64,000 nt of DNA from Chitinolyticbacter albus (GTDB taxonomy: Bacteria > Pseudomonadota > Gammaproteobacteria > Burkholderiales > Chitinibacteraceae): the NCBI RefSeq assembly GCF_024437655.1, contig NZ_JANBVF010000013.1, forward strand, positions 62,001-126,000. Direction: 5' to 3'. Shown here piece by piece: positions 36,897 through 47,401 of the stretch. The first letter of the stretch is position 1. Each line of letters begins with the position of its first letter. The translations under genes were made by a program, and so were the position numbers. The notes beneath the pieces are model-generated. The model made no database searches. It saw only the letters and a program-made list of their open reading frames with translations, and was not told the origin of the DNA.

Positions 36897-37853
36897 ATGT
36901 CCGCATTGAACCTCGCCCTCCTGGGGGGCGATACCGCATTGGCCCAGGCGCTGCTCGACGTGATCGCCGACAGCCCCTTGCGTCTGCCTGCCTTTTACCC
37001 GCTCACCTTGTCCGAGGAACCCGGCCTGATCGAGTTCCGCGGTGACGACTATCCCGAGCTGGAAGTCGACGGCTACGACTGGACGCTGGCGCCGGTGCTG
37101 GTCAATTGCGTACCCGATGCGGGCAACGTGCTCAAGGCCGCCGCCGACGCTGGCGTGCTGGTGATCGACCTGACGGGCGCGGTGCCCGCGGGCGGCAAGC
37201 TGGCACGCGGCCAGGTGCTGTCCTTGCCCGATCCATTCGCGCAGCAACTCGCTACGGTGATTGCGCCGCTGGCCGAGCTCGGTGCGGTGGTCAGTGTGGC
37301 CGCGACTGGCATGCTGGCGGTCTCGACCGAGGGGCCGGCGGGGGTCGACGAGCTCTCCGGCCAGACCCGCGCGCTGTTCGCGCAGACCGAACACCCGAGC
37401 CAGCTCTACAGCAAGCGCATCGCCTACAACCTGCTGGGCGGTTACGGCACGCCGGATGAGGCCGGCAACACCCCGGAAGAACGGGCTGCGCTGGCGCTGT
37501 TGAAGAAGCAACTGCCCGGTGATTGTGCGGTCGACGTCACCTGCGTGCGTACGCCGCATTTCTTCGGCCACGGCGCGGCGGTGTCGCTGCGCTTTGCCGC
37601 CGCAGTGGCGCCCGATGCCATCGTTGAGGCGCTCAAGGCTGCCGAGCGCGTGTTTCTGTTGCAGGTGGCCGGCGAGGCCGGTATCGCGGCGAGCCAGGAT
37701 GCGGTCGGCGGCGACAAGGTCTGGGTGAGCCGCCTGCGCTTCGCCGACGATGGCCGTGGCGTATCGCTGTGGAGCGTGGCCGACAACACGCGGCTACCAG
37801 CGCTGGCGGTGCTGCAACTGTTGACGCTGATCGCTGCCAAGCAAGGACACTGA
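36897..37853 (+). CDS. USG-like aspartate-semialdehyde dehydrogenase homologue
   Basis: 318-residue protein with a Rossmann start ([16 protein letters not shown]) and a semialdehyde dehydrogenase dimerisation domain. It matches the Usg group of Asd paralogues, with DYDWTLAP near 59-66 and the terminal [11 protein letters not shown]. True Asd has a nucleophilic Cys in an N-C-T/S motif around residue 130; here that zone reads LPDPFAQQL without Cys, so dehydrogenase activity is unlikely. GGAG before the ATG. Divergent from mdtD; tex follows after 4 bases and is probably cotranscribed. Confidence 0.85.
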   Translation: MSALNLALLGGDTALAQALLDVIADSPLRLPAFYPLTLSEEPGLIEFRGDDYPELEVDGYDWTLAPVLVNCVPDAGNVLKAAADAGVLVIDLTGAVPAGGKLARGQVLSLPDPFAQQLATVIAPLAELGAVVSVAATGMLAVSTEGPAGVDELSGQTRALFAQTEHPSQLYSKRIAYNLLGGYGTPDEAGNTPEERAALALLKKQLPGDCAVDVTCVRTPHFFGHGAAVSLRFAAAVAPDAIVEALKAAERVFLLQVAGEAGIAASQDAVGGDKVWVSRLRFADDGRGVSLWSVADNTRLPALAVLQLLTLIAAKQGH

Positions 37854-37857
37854 GCCC

Positions 37858-40170
37858 ATGTTGCCCCCGATTGCTCAACGTATCGCGACCGAAATCGCCG
37901 CCAGCGCGGCGCAAGTGACCGCCGCCATCTCCCTGCTCGACGAGGGGGCAACCGTGCCCTTTATCGCACGCTATCGCAAGGAAGTGACCGGCGGGCTCGA
38001 CGACACCCAGCTGCGTAACCTGGAGGAGCGGCTGCGCTATTTGCGCGAGCTGGAAGACCGCCGTGCCTCGGTGATCGCCAGCGTCGACGAACAAGGCAAG
38101 CTTACGCCCGAACTGCGCGCCGAGCTGCTGGCCGCCGACAACAAGCAGCGGCTGGAAGACCTTTATCTGCCGTACAAGCAAAAGCGCCGCACCCGCGCCC
38201 AGATCGCGCGCGAGGCCGGCCTGCAGCCGCTGGCTGAGAGTCTGCTCGCGGATCCGCACCGGGTGCCGGAAGAGGCCGCCAGTGCTTACCTGAACGAGCA
38301 GGTGGCGGACACCAAGGTCGCACTCGATGGCGCGCGCGCCATCCTGATGGAGCAGTTTGGTGAAGATGCCGAACTGATCGGCAGCCTGCGCGACTATCTC
38401 GGCAAGCACGGTGTGGTGAAGACGACGGTGGTCGAGGGCAAGGCGGAAGAGGGTGCCAAGTTCTCCGACTATTTCGATTACGACGAACTGCTCTCCCAGA
38501 TGCCATCGCACCGCGCACTGGCGGTATTGCGTGGTCGCAACGAAGGCGTGCTCAATCTGGCGCTGCTGTTGCCGGATGAGCTCGACCCGGCGACCAAGCC
38601 CGTTGGCCCCAATGTGTGCGAACTGAGGATAGCCAAGCGCTTCGGCATCGAGAATCAGGGGCGCCCGGCAGATCGTTGGCTGGCCGACACGGTACGCCTG
38701 GCCTGGCGCGCCAAGATCTTCCTCAGCCTGGAAACCGAGCTCGTCACCGGCGTGCGCGAGCGCGCCGAGCTCGACGCGATCAAGGTGTTCGCGTCCAACC
38801 TCAAGGATCTGCTGCTGGCCGCACCGGCTGGGCCGCGGGCGACCCTGGGGCTCGATCCTGGCCTGCGTACCGGCGTGAAGGTGGCGGTGGTCGATGCCAC
38901 CGGCAAGCTCGTCGATACCGCAACCATCTATCCGCACGAGCCGCGCAATGACTGGGATCGATCGATTGCCGTGCTGGCGGCGCTGTGCGCCAAGCACAAG
39001 GTCGAGCTGATCGCCATCGGCAACGGTACCGCCAGCCGCGAGACCGACAAGCTCGCCGCCGAGCTGATGAAGAAGTACGCCGAGCTCAAGCTGACCAAGC
39101 TTGTCGTCTCGGAGGCTGGTGCATCGGTGTATTCGGCGTCCGAGCTGGCGGCACGTGAATTCCCCGAGCTCGATGTGAGCCTGCGCGGAGCGGTATCGAT
39201 CGCCCGCCGCTTGCAGGATCCACTGGCCGAGCTCGTCAAGATCGAGCCCAAGGCCATTGGCGTCGGCCAGTACCAGCACGACGTGAACCAGGGCGAGCTG
39301 GCGCGCTCGCTCGATACGGTGGTCGAGGATTGCGTGAACGCGGTCGGCGTCGATCTCAATACCGCATCCGCCGCGCTCCTGGCGCGCGTGTCGGGGCTGA
39401 CCAGCACGCTGGCTGCCAATATCGTGCAGTATCGCGACGCCAACGGCGCTTTTGCCGATCGCAAGGCACTGCTCAAGGTGCCGCGCCTGGGCGACAAGAC
39501 CTTCGAGCTGGCAGCGGGCTTTCTGCGCGTGATGAACGGCAAGAATCCGCTCGATGCCTCCAGCGTGCACCCGGAAGCCTATCCGGTGGTCGAGAAGATC
39601 ATCGCCAAGGTACAGCGCGACGTGAAGGCGCTGATCGGCGACGCCGGCTTTCTCAAACAACTGAAGCCGGCCGATTTCACCGACGAGCGCTTCGGCCTGC
39701 CGACGGTGAAGGACATCCTTGCCGAGCTGGAAAAACCCGGTCGCGATCCGCGCCCCGAGTTCAAGACGGCTAGCTTTGCCGATGGCGTCGAGGATCTGAA
39801 GGACCTGCAGCCGGACATGGTGCTCGAAGGCGTGGTCACCAACGTGACCAACTTCGGCGCCTTCGTCGACATCGGCGTGCACCAGGATGGCCTTGTCCAT
39901 ATCTCGGCGCTGTCCAACCGCTTTGTGAAAGATCCGCGCGAGGTGGTGAAGGCGGGCGACGTGGTCAAGGTCAAGGTGCTGGAAGTGGACATCAAGCGCC
40001 GCCGCGTGGCGTTGACCATGCGGCTGACCGACAGCGCACGCGAGCATGGTGGCAGTGGCGATATGGCGCGCGCGCCGGCCAGCAAGGCGCAGCAGAAGGC
40101 GGTGTCGCGCGAGCCGCAGGCGCAGGGCGCCATGGCTTCTGCGCTGGCCGGTCTCAAGCTCAAGCGCTGA
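37858..40170 (+). CDS. tex: Tex family RNA-binding protein
   Basis: 770-residue cytosolic nucleic-acid-binding protein of the Tex/YhgF family, involved in transcription and toxin expression control in other bacteria. Order: N-terminal helical bundle (about 1-200), a YqgF/RNase-H-like domain (about 325-450, starting [17 protein letters not shown]), helix-hairpin-helix region (about 490-560), and a C-terminal S1 domain (about 650-725, [21 protein letters not shown]). Length matches the family. Starts 4 bases after the USG-like gene; a terminator follows. Confidence 0.95.
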   Translation: MLPPIAQRIATEIAASAAQVTAAISLLDEGATVPFIARYRKEVTGGLDDTQLRNLEERLRYLRELEDRRASVIASVDEQGKLTPELRAELLAADNKQRLEDLYLPYKQKRRTRAQIAREAGLQPLAESLLADPHRVPEEAASAYLNEQVADTKVALDGARAILMEQFGEDAELIGSLRDYLGKHGVVKTTVVEGKAEEGAKFSDYFDYDELLSQMPSHRALAVLRGRNEGVLNLALLLPDELDPATKPVGPNVCELRIAKRFGIENQGRPADRWLADTVRLAWRAKIFLSLETELVTGVRERAELDAIKVFASNLKDLLLAAPAGPRATLGLDPGLRTGVKVAVVDATGKLVDTATIYPHEPRNDWDRSIAVLAALCAKHKVELIAIGNGTASRETDKLAAELMKKYAELKLTKLVVSEAGASVYSASELAAREFPELDVSLRGAVSIARRLQDPLAELVKIEPKAIGVGQYQHDVNQGELARSLDTVVEDCVNAVGVDLNTASAALLARVSGLTSTLAANIVQYRDANGAFADRKALLKVPRLGDKTFELAAGFLRVMNGKNPLDASSVHPEAYPVVEKIIAKVQRDVKALIGDAGFLKQLKPADFTDERFGLPTVKDILAELEKPGRDPRPEFKTASFADGVEDLKDLQPDMVLEGVVTNVTNFGAFVDIGVHQDGLVHISALSNRFVKDPREVVKAGDVVKVKVLEVDIKRRRVALTMRLTDSAREHGGSGDMARAPASKAQQKAVSREPQAQGAMASALAGLKLKR

Positions 40171-40177
40171 CCAAGGG

Positions 40178-40201
40178 CGGGGCGGTGTGCCCGCCCCGTT
40201 T
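40178..40201 (+). terminator. Terminator after tex
   Basis: CGGGGCGG (40178-40185), loop TGTGC, CCGCCCCG (40191-40198), TTT. It lies between convergent tex and the DUF2845 gene. Confidence 0.75.
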
Positions 40202-40209
40202 GGAGCCGG

Positions 40210-40518
40210 CTAGTCGTCGAAATCGATGCGCCTGAGTTCGCCATCCTCGAAGCGCAGCCGCGCGGCGAACTGGTTGCTACCGCGATCGTAGTTCCAGCGT
40301 TGCACCTCGACGCTGCCGACCTGGTCAGTCTCGCCACGGCGGTTGGTCGCGAACACCGGCTCGATGCTGGTGCTGCGTGCCTGCGGCGTGCCGCAGCGCT
40401 CGAGCACGCGGCTGGTGCTGTCGCCCACCTGCACCAGCAGATTGCCGCAGCGCAGGTTGTCGTCGGCCAGCGCTGGCACGGCGGCGAGCAGCAGGAAGAG
40501 GCTGAGCAGGGTCTTCAT
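40210..40518 (-). CDS. DUF2845 secreted protein
   Basis: 102-residue exported protein: signal peptide (about 1-18, ending Ala-Leu-Ala) and a DUF2845-like mature domain with two Cys (LRCGNLL and LERCGTP), the V-G-D-S-x-x-x-V/L-x-x-C-G pattern typical of the family, and a C-terminal beta region ending RIDFDD. Start at ATG 40518, supported by AAGGAG 6 bases upstream; an in-frame extension to 40548 is not. Convergent with tex. Function unknown. Confidence 0.82.
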   Translation of the reverse strand: MKTLLSLFLLLAAVPALADDNLRCGNLLVQVGDSTSRVLERCGTPQARSTSIEPVFATNRRGETDQVGSVEVQRWNYDRGSNQFAARLRFEDGELRRIDFDD

Positions 40519-40652
40519 CGGTATCTCCTTGGAATCCGCCATCATCAACGCAGCCTAGGGCAAGCGGGTTGGCACCGCTTGTCGGGTTGCCGCTTGGGCT
40601 CAAGTCCCGCAAGATCCGGCCGATCTCACGGTGATCGTGCACAGGAGATCGT

Positions 40653-41168
40653 ATGCATCCACGCCTGCTCTGGTTGTTGTCGGCATTGCTGCTTGCCGCA
40701 TGCAGCAGTCAGCCTGTCCGTACCGCCAACAAGCCCAAGCCATCTACCACTACGCCCAGTATCAGCCAGATCACCGTCGATTCGGCGCAGCGCCAGGAAG
40801 TGTTGCTGTATGCACTGGGCCTCCTGGACGTGGGTTACCAGTTCGGTGGCAAGAATCCGGAAGCGGGGCTCGATTGCAGCGGTATGGTGCGTTTCATCTA
40901 CCAGAACGCGGTGGGGGTGAACCTGCCGCACAACGCGGCGCAGATCGCCAGGCTGGCACGGCCGATTGCGCGCGCCGAACTGGCGGCGGGCGACCTGGTG
41001 TTCTTCAACACGCAGGGGCGGCCGTTCTCGCATGTCGGCATCTATCTGGGTGACGGGCGTTTCGTCCACGCGCCATCGAGCGGCGGCAAGATCAAGGTGG
41101 AGACGCTGGAGAAACGCTATTTCGCCGATCGCTTCGAGGGCGGACGCACGCTGTTCGTGGCGAACTAG
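40653..41168 (+). CDS. NlpC/P60 (C40) lipoprotein peptidase
   Basis: Lipoprotein of 171 residues with the lipobox Leu-Ala-Ala-Cys17, then an NlpC/P60 domain. The triad is complete: Cys75 in LDCSG, His127 in FSHVGIYLG, and polar third residue His139 in FVHAPSS. Such enzymes cut the stem peptide of murein, usually gamma-D-Glu-mDAP bonds; Spr/MepS and NlpC are the closest types by size. Probably held in the outer membrane, facing the periplasm. It stands alone between the DUF2845 gene and flgN. Confidence 0.92.
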   Translation: MHPRLLWLLSALLLAACSSQPVRTANKPKPSTTTPSISQITVDSAQRQEVLLYALGLLDVGYQFGGKNPEAGLDCSGMVRFIYQNAVGVNLPHNAAQIARLARPIARAELAAGDLVFFNTQGRPFSHVGIYLGDGRFVHAPSSGGKIKVETLEKRYFADRFEGGRTLFVAN

Positions 41169-41178
41169 GTGACGAGCG

Positions 41179-41664
41179 TCAGGCCTTGTCGAAGGCGGAG
41201 CCGCCACCGAGCGAGCGCACGCGGCCGTCTTCGCCATAGAGCTGCGGCGTCTCGCGCGTCTGCGCAAGTTCTGCGATCAGCCGGTCATTGAGATTGCGCC
41301 GGGTATCGATCAGCCGGCCGTTGCTGGCATTGCGTACCTTGGCGGCCTGGCTTTGTGCGCGGATGCGTTGCCACTGCGCGGCGATCTCGGCATCGTAGGC
41401 AGCCAGCGCTTCGTCGAGCAGGTGGGGCGGGGTGAGTGGCATGCCGGAAAATTCGGCAAAGGCGCGAAAGGCCTGGAAACGGGCTTCGAGCTGGCCGCTG
41501 GCGGTGAGTTTGTCCTGCGTCAGTTGCGACAGCGCATCGATGCGCGCCAGGGTGAGTACCTGTTCTTCTTCTTCGAGCAGCGCGTTAAAGCGGTTCAGCG
41601 CCTGCTCGAGATCGGCGAGCAAGGCCGCCAGCTGCGGGCGACCCGGTGCCACGGTGTCAATCAC
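41179..41664 (-). CDS. flgN: Flagellar chaperone FlgN
   Basis: 161-residue cytosolic helical protein that, in the flagellar export system, escorts the hook-filament junction proteins FlgK and FlgL. Coiled-coil character is strong: an N-terminal LLADLEQALNRFNALLEEEEQ helix and a C-terminal half with NASNGRLIDTRRNLNDRLI. Assignment rests on this pattern and on overlap with flgM by 8 bases (41657-41664), the standard flgMN order. Expected to be transcribed from the sigma-28 promoter at 42029-42003. Confidence 0.88.
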   Translation of the reverse strand: MIDTVAPGRPQLAALLADLEQALNRFNALLEEEEQVLTLARIDALSQLTQDKLTASGQLEARFQAFRAFAEFSGMPLTPPHLLDEALAAYDAEIAAQWQRIRAQSQAAKVRNASNGRLIDTRRNLNDRLIAELAQTRETPQLYGEDGRVRSLGGGSAFDKA

Positions 41665-41944
41665 GCAGCAGTTCCTCGACGCTGGCGATCAGCTTGTCGG
41701 CAATGGCCTCGGGGCGGATCTGGAAGCGGCCGTCGGCGATGGCCTGGCGTATCGATTGCACGCGCGCCGCATCGAACGAGCCTGCGCCTTCGCTCCCTTC
41801 GCCCATTTGCGCGGCGAGTGGATTCAGCGTGACGTTATCGCTGGGAACGCCAGAGGTCGGCGTGCTGGCGGGCGCAGTGACGCGCTCGCCGCTGCGCGGG
41901 GCCGGTGCCAGCGTGCTCTTGCCTGAGGATGGATCGATTTTCAT
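41657..41944 (-). CDS. flgM: Anti-sigma-28 factor FlgM
   Basis: 95-residue, largely disordered protein that binds FliA (sigma-28) until it is exported through the finished hook. N-terminal start MKIDPSSGK is typical; the C-terminal sigma-binding helices (about 58-93, with ARVQSIRQAIADGRFQI and EAIADKLIASVEELL) are conserved. Overlaps flgN. A close match to the sigma-28 promoter consensus lies 59 bases upstream, so flgM is under the control of its own target. fliW is divergent. Confidence 0.93.
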   Translation of the reverse strand: MKIDPSSGKSTLAPAPRSGERVTAPASTPTSGVPSDNVTLNPLAAQMGEGSEGAGSFDAARVQSIRQAIADGRFQIRPEAIADKLIASVEELLRD

Positions 41945-42002
41945 GGGACTACCTCTGGTCGCGGGTGGGGCGCCTGAGCCTGTTGAAACGAAATTATGCC
42001 TA

Positions 42003-42029
42003 CTATCGGCAAGCGTCGCGAAAACTTTA
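42003..42029 (-). promoter_or_regulatory. sigma-28 (FliA) promoter for flgMN
   Basis: On the minus strand TAAAGTTT (42029-42022), 11-base spacer, GCCGATAG (42010-42003). This equals TAAAGTTT-N11-GCCGATAA with one mismatch at the last base. Confidence 0.9.
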
Positions 42030-42156
42030 ATGAATCAGTGTTTTATCAGTTCAGACTAATACAGTCGACGCTGCGGCACTTTGGCTCGGGCGAGGCATTC
42101 GCTATCCTTAGCGTATTCTAATGCGCGGCCTGCCGGCTCGCGAGCGAGGAGCATGC

Positions 42157-42576
42157 ATGCAAACCGTACACACCCGCTTCGGCGAAATCCAGATTGATCC
42201 CAACACCGTACTCACCTTTCCGCGCGGCTTGCCCGGGTTCGAGCATTGCCAGCGTTTCAAGCTGCTGCATGAAGACAAGCCCGATCCCAAGGTACTGTGG
42301 TTGCAGTCGCTGGACGAGGCGGATCTGGTACTGAGCGTGGTATCGAGCGAATTGCTCGGCGTCAATTACCAGATTCAGCTCACGGACGACGAATGTGCGC
42401 TGATCGATCTGCAAGCGGGCGATGAGGTCACGCTGCTGCTGATCCTGGCCCGGCCGGAAGCCGATGGGGGTATCCGTGCCAACACCGTTTCCCCGCTGGT
42501 GCTCAATGCGCGCTCGCGCCTGGGTTTGCAAAAGACGGGCCTGCAGGCGGACATCGTGTTCCGCAACGTCGCTTGA
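42157..42576 (+). CDS. fliW: Flagellar assembly factor FliW
   Basis: 139-residue cytosolic protein that in other bacteria binds flagellin and antagonises the translational repressor CsrA. Typical features are the start of the form MQTVHTRFGEIQID, FPRGLPGFE, and the NTVSPLVLNARSRLGLQ C-terminal region. Start at ATG 42157 with GAGGAG 6 bases upstream; an in-frame extension to 42121 is not supported. Divergent from flgM, sharing a 212-base region with the sigma-28 site and a weak TTGGCT-N16-TATCCT pair (42080-42107) of its own. No csrA gene is in the window. Confidence 0.92.
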   Translation: MQTVHTRFGEIQIDPNTVLTFPRGLPGFEHCQRFKLLHEDKPDPKVLWLQSLDEADLVLSVVSSELLGVNYQIQLTDDECALIDLQAGDEVTLLLILARPEADGGIRANTVSPLVLNARSRLGLQKTGLQADIVFRNVA

Positions 42577-42619
42577 TCGCTCGGCGCACTCGAGCCGTGC
42601 AGACGGCGGCCGGCGGTCT

Positions 42620-42648
42620 TGGGGCGCTTCGGGGCTTGCTGTATGATG
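42620..42648 (+). promoter_or_regulatory. sigma-70 promoter for accA
   Basis: TTGGGG (42620-42625), 17-base spacer, TATGAT (42643-42648), about 60 bases before the accA start. Confidence 0.5.
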
Positions 42649-42709
42649 CGCTGATTTTTCGCCGATGCCGTTGCGGTTCAATTTTTGCCGCCGGGCAGGG
42701 AACAGAGGC

Positions 42710-43678
<969 letters not shown>

Positions 43679-45001
43679 TCTCGCGGCGCGTATCGAGGCT
43701 TGCCTTGCCCGCCAGCCGGCCGCCCGGCGCATCTGCGTCGGCTTTTCCGGCGGGCTCGATTCGATGGTCCTGCTGCATCTGCTCGCCGGGCTCACCCCGC
43801 GCCTTGGGCTAGCGCTCAGCGCGCTCCATGTGCACCACGGCCTGTCGCCCCGTGCCGACGCATGGGCCGATTTCGCCGCGTCGTTTACCGCCTCGCTGGG
43901 CGTGCCCTGCCGGATTGCCCGGGTTCAGGTCGATCGGGCGGGGGGCGGCGTTGAAGCGGGCGCCCGCACCGCGCGCTACGCAGAGTTTGCCCATTGCGAC
44001 GCCGATGCGCTGCTGCTGGCCCACCACCGCGACGACCAGGCCGAGACGGTACTCTTTAACGCCGCGCGTGGTGCGGGCCTGGCGGGTCTTGCCGCGATGC
44101 CCGAATCGCGCCTGCTGCGCCCCGGGTTGACGCTGCTGCGGCCGCTACTCGATACGTCGCGCGCCGAACTGGCCGCCTACGCGGCGGACCACCAACTGAG
44201 CTGGGTCGAAGACGAGAGCAATACCGATCCGGTTTACGATCGCAACTACCTGCGCCTTGCCGGCATGCCGGCGTTGCGGGCCCGCTTTCCCGCACTCGAT
44301 GCGGGGCTTGCGCGGGTGGCGCGACATGCTGCGGAGGCCGAGGCGTTGCTGGCCGAGCTTGGCAGGGTCGACGTCGCCACCTGTCTGAATCGCCTGGGTG
44401 GGTTTGAGCTGGCAACCGCAGCGACGCTGGGCGAGCTGCGTGCCCGTCACGCGCTGCGCAGCTGGCTGCGGCAGCTCGGTGCCCAGCCCGATGAGCGGGC
44501 TTTTGACGCGTTGCTGCACCAGGCCAAGGCAGACACCCTGAGCTGGTCCTGGCGCGATCTCACCTTGCGTGGCTATCGGCGCGCCTTGTATGTGGTTCCA
44601 CCGCACGGGGTGTCCGGCGGGACGGTGGTGTTGGGCTTCGAGCAAGCACAAGCGCACTGGGTGCCGGAATGGGGTGGCACACTGACTTGGCGTCGTGGCG
44701 CTGGGGTACGGGAAGAGGTGCTCGCCGGTGCCACACTGGAACTGCGGCCGCGTCGTGGGGGCGAGCGGATGCGCGTGGTGGCGGGTGGTCCGAGCCGGGC
44801 GTTGAAGCAATTGTGCCAGGAGGCTGGGGTGCCGCCCTGGCAGCGCATTGCTACACCGCTGCTCTACCTTGAGGGGGTGCTGGTGGCCTGGCTTGGCATT
44901 GCTATGAATGCGGATCTGGCCGGTGACGATGGATGGTGGCCACACTGGCAGATCGGATCGCCGCCGCTGGATGCGGCTGGTCCGCTTGCGCGGCAGTCCG
45001 G

Positions 45002-45478
45002 CTAGTGCAGCGATCCCTGCTGGAATAGTTCGCGGATGCGGCGGATGGCGTCGATATCGGCCTCGCGATAGGCCGATTTCACGTAGTCGGCGTAATAGCC
45101 ATCGTCGCGTTCATTCATTCCCTGCTCGGGCAGGGCCGTGTCATAGGCGAAGCGCACGAACAAGGCCCCGGCTTGCGGCTGTTCTATCGTGACGGTCAGG
45201 CTGCTGGCGCCGTGGTGGGCACTGGCCTGCGTCGCGAAATGAATCCGCTGTTGCGGCGTGAACGTCACATGGTCGATCACGCGCATGGTGCCAAAATCGA
45301 TCTCGCGCTCGAAATAGCCGTCGCGCTCATCCCGGATGCTCACACCCTCGATGTGATGCAGGAAGTCTTGCGGCTGGCGCGCGCGGTGCAGCAGTCCCTG
45401 CCACAAGGACTCAAGGCTCAGCGGAATGGCGAGCGGGTCGCTCAGGTCATTGATCTGGATGAGATGTTCGTAACGCAC
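45002..45478 (-). CDS. AtaL-like (DUF1857) SRPBCC protein
   Basis: 158-residue cytosolic protein of the START/SRPBCC hydrophobic-pocket fold. The start of the form MRYEHLIQIND, the LWQGLLHRARQPQDF helix and the terminal helix before the stop are typical of DUF1857/AtaL-like proteins. The ligand is unknown. It is followed at its 3' side by the convergent tilS. The upstream neighbour is rhlE, 81 bases away on the same strand. Confidence 0.82.
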   Translation of the reverse strand: MRYEHLIQINDLSDPLAIPLSLESLWQGLLHRARQPQDFLHHIEGVSIRDERDGYFEREIDFGTMRVIDHVTFTPQQRIHFATQASAHHGASSLTVTIEQPQAGALFVRFAYDTALPEQGMNERDDGYYADYVKSAYREADIDAIRRIRELFQQGSLH

Positions 45479-45559
45479 TCGACGCTCCTGTACGAGGGAC
45501 TGCGCCCGGAACAGGCCGGGCGCGGTTGGACGAATAGGCTCGTGAGAACTGCCCTGGGC

Positions 45560-47179
45560 TCAGTGGTGGCGACCGCCGCTGCGGCGCGGGGGCACGGAGA
45601 ACAGCGCGGCGACCGGCGTATTCTCGTTACTGGAAGGCTGGCGCTCGTCCCAGACCGAGCTGTCGTGCTGGCGCGGTGCGACATTGCCCTTGGGTTGCTG
45701 CTGGCCCTGGGCGCCGCCTTGCCCTTGGTCACGGCGTTTGCTCTGGCCTTGCCCTTGGCGCGGCTTGTTGCCCGGCTGGCCTTGACCTTGTTGGCCTTGG
45801 CCACCTTGCCCCTGGCGTGGCTTGCCGCCTTGTTTCTGGCCCTGACCTTGACCTTGACCTTGGCGACGCTGGCCGTCCTGTTGGCGTTGACCATTCTGCT
45901 GGCCGTTGTCGTTGCTCTGACGCGGCTCGCCCTGGCGCGCCTGGCCCTGTTGACGTGCCTGGCCGCCGCCTTGGCGTGGCTGCCCACGACCCTGGCGTTG
46001 GCCGCCGCTGTTGCGACCATTCTGGATCGGTTCCGGCTTGACGGTGAGATCAGGCTCGAAACTCTCGAGGGTGACGCGGGGCAATTCGCGCTTGATCAGC
46101 TTTTCGATGTCGGACAGCAGCTTGAATTCGTCGACGCAGACCAGCGAGATCGCCTCGCCCTCGGCGCCGGCACGACCGGTACGGCCGATGCGGTGCACGT
46201 AGTCTTCCGACACATTGGGCAACTCGTAGTTGACCACGTGCGGCAGCTCGTCGATGTCGATGCCGCGTGCGGCGATATCGGTGGCCACCAGTACCTGCAG
46301 CGTGCCGGTCTTGAATTCGGAGAGGGCACGGGTGCGCGCGCCCTGGCTCTTGTTGCCGTGGATGGCGAGTGCCGGGATCTCGTCCTTGGCCAGTTGCTCG
46401 GCCAGACGGTTGGCACCGTGCTTGGTGCGGGTGAACACCAGCACCTGGAACCAGTTGTGCTGCTTGATCAGGTGGGCCAGGAGCTGACGCTTCTTGTCAC
46501 GGTCGACCAGGTAGACCTTCTGCGCGATGGAATCGGCCGTCGCATTGCGGCGCGCGACTTCGATCAGCGCCGGGTTGTCCAGCAGGCGGTCGGCCAGCTC
46601 CTTGATCTCGTCGGAGAACGTAGCGGAGAACAACAGGTTCTGGCGTTTTTGCGGCAACAGCGCCAGCACCTTCTTGATGTCGTGGATGAAGCCCATGTCC
46701 AGCATGCGGTCGGCTTCGTCGAGCACCAGGATCTCGATGGCGGAGAGATCGATCGTGCCTTGCGACACATGATCGAGCAGGCGGCCCGGCGTTGCGACCA
46801 GGATATCGATGCGCTTCTTCAGCTTTTCGATCTGCGGATTGATCGATACGCCGCCAAACATCACCATCGATTTGAGCTTCACGTGCTTGCCGTAGTTGCG
46901 CACGCTTTCCTCGACCTGGGCTGCGAGCTCGCGCGTCGGGGTGAGGATCAGGGCGCGGATCTTGGGCTCGCCCTCGCGGGGGTGCTCGGAGAGGCGTTGC
47001 AGCAAGGGCAGGGTGAAGCCGGCTGTCTTGCCGGTACCGGTTTGGGCACCAGCGAGCAGGTCACCACCACCCAGGATGGCCGGAATGGCTTGAGTCTGGA
47101 TGGGGGTGGGTTCGGTATAACCGATTTCGGTGACAGCGCGGACCAGCGCCTCGCTTAAGCCGAGAGAAGAAAAGGACAT
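45560..47179 (-). CDS. rhlE: DEAD-box RNA helicase RhlE with long Gln/Gly/Arg tail
   Basis: 539-residue ATP-dependent RNA helicase. Motifs in order: Q motif (about 5-28), Walker A AQTGTGKT (45-52), PTRELA (81-86), DEAD (154-157), SAT (185-187), and HRIGRTGR (329-336). After the core ends at about 385 comes a low-complexity tail (about 391-510) made almost only of Gln, Gly, Arg, Lys and Pro in repeated RQGQ/GQGQ units, likely disordered and RNA-binding, ending with a short more ordered peptide. The core resembles RhlE; the tail is longer than usual. A TATAAT at 47336-47331 suggests a leader of about 145 bases. Confidence 0.94.
   Translation of the reverse strand: MSFSSLGLSEALVRAVTEIGYTEPTPIQTQAIPAILGGGDLLAGAQTGTGKTAGFTLPLLQRLSEHPREGEPKIRALILTPTRELAAQVEESVRNYGKHVKLKSMVMFGGVSINPQIEKLKKRIDILVATPGRLLDHVSQGTIDLSAIEILVLDEADRMLDMGFIHDIKKVLALLPQKRQNLLFSATFSDEIKELADRLLDNPALIEVARRNATADSIAQKVYLVDRDKKRQLLAHLIKQHNWFQVLVFTRTKHGANRLAEQLAKDEIPALAIHGNKSQGARTRALSEFKTGTLQVLVATDIAARGIDIDELPHVVNYELPNVSEDYVHRIGRTGRAGAEGEAISLVCVDEFKLLSDIEKLIKRELPRVTLESFEPDLTVKPEPIQNGRNSGGQRQGRGQPRQGGGQARQQGQARQGEPRQSNDNGQQNGQRQQDGQRRQGQGQGQGQKQGGKPRQGQGGQGQQGQGQPGNKPRQGQGQSKRRDQGQGGAQGQQQPKGNVAPRQHDSSVWDERQPSSNENTPVAALFSVPPRRSGGRHH
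45640..46020 (-). repeat. Low-complexity coding repeat (RhlE tail)
   Basis: Imperfect 6- to 9-base direct repeats encoding Gln-Gly and Arg-Gln-Gly units. It produces a GC-rich tract with long spurious frames on the opposite strand. Confidence 0.6.
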
Positions 47180-47330
47180 AAATATTCCGTCTGTATCGTC
47201 GCATGCTCGATAGCGAGCGCCAGTCTGGCGACGATCAATGTTTGAATTACGGACTGGAGACGTAGGTTTGCGATCTCATGCCCACCCTGGTTGGGGCAGG
47301 ATCATTGCTTCGGATCGCGTTTGTGAGGGC

Positions 47331-47336
47331 ATTATA
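47331..47336 (-). promoter_or_regulatory. -10 element for rhlE with a long leader
   Basis: Consensus TATAAT on the minus strand; no good -35. It would give a 5' leader of roughly 145 bases before the rhlE ATG at 47179. Confidence 0.4.
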
Positions 47337-47401
47337 CGGCACCGGCGCCATTGCGCCAGTGCTGCTTTTATCGCGTGCTGTGGCCGAACGGAAAGATGGC
47401 T

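Noticed and set aside
37633..40047. 804-residue frame antisense to tex
   Set aside because: Tex is unambiguous; the antisense frame has only shadow composition.
45173..47158. 661-residue Leu-rich frame opposite rhlE, looking like a membrane protein
   Set aside because: The Leu/Ala runs are the reverse reading of the Gln/Gly/Arg repeat of RhlE.
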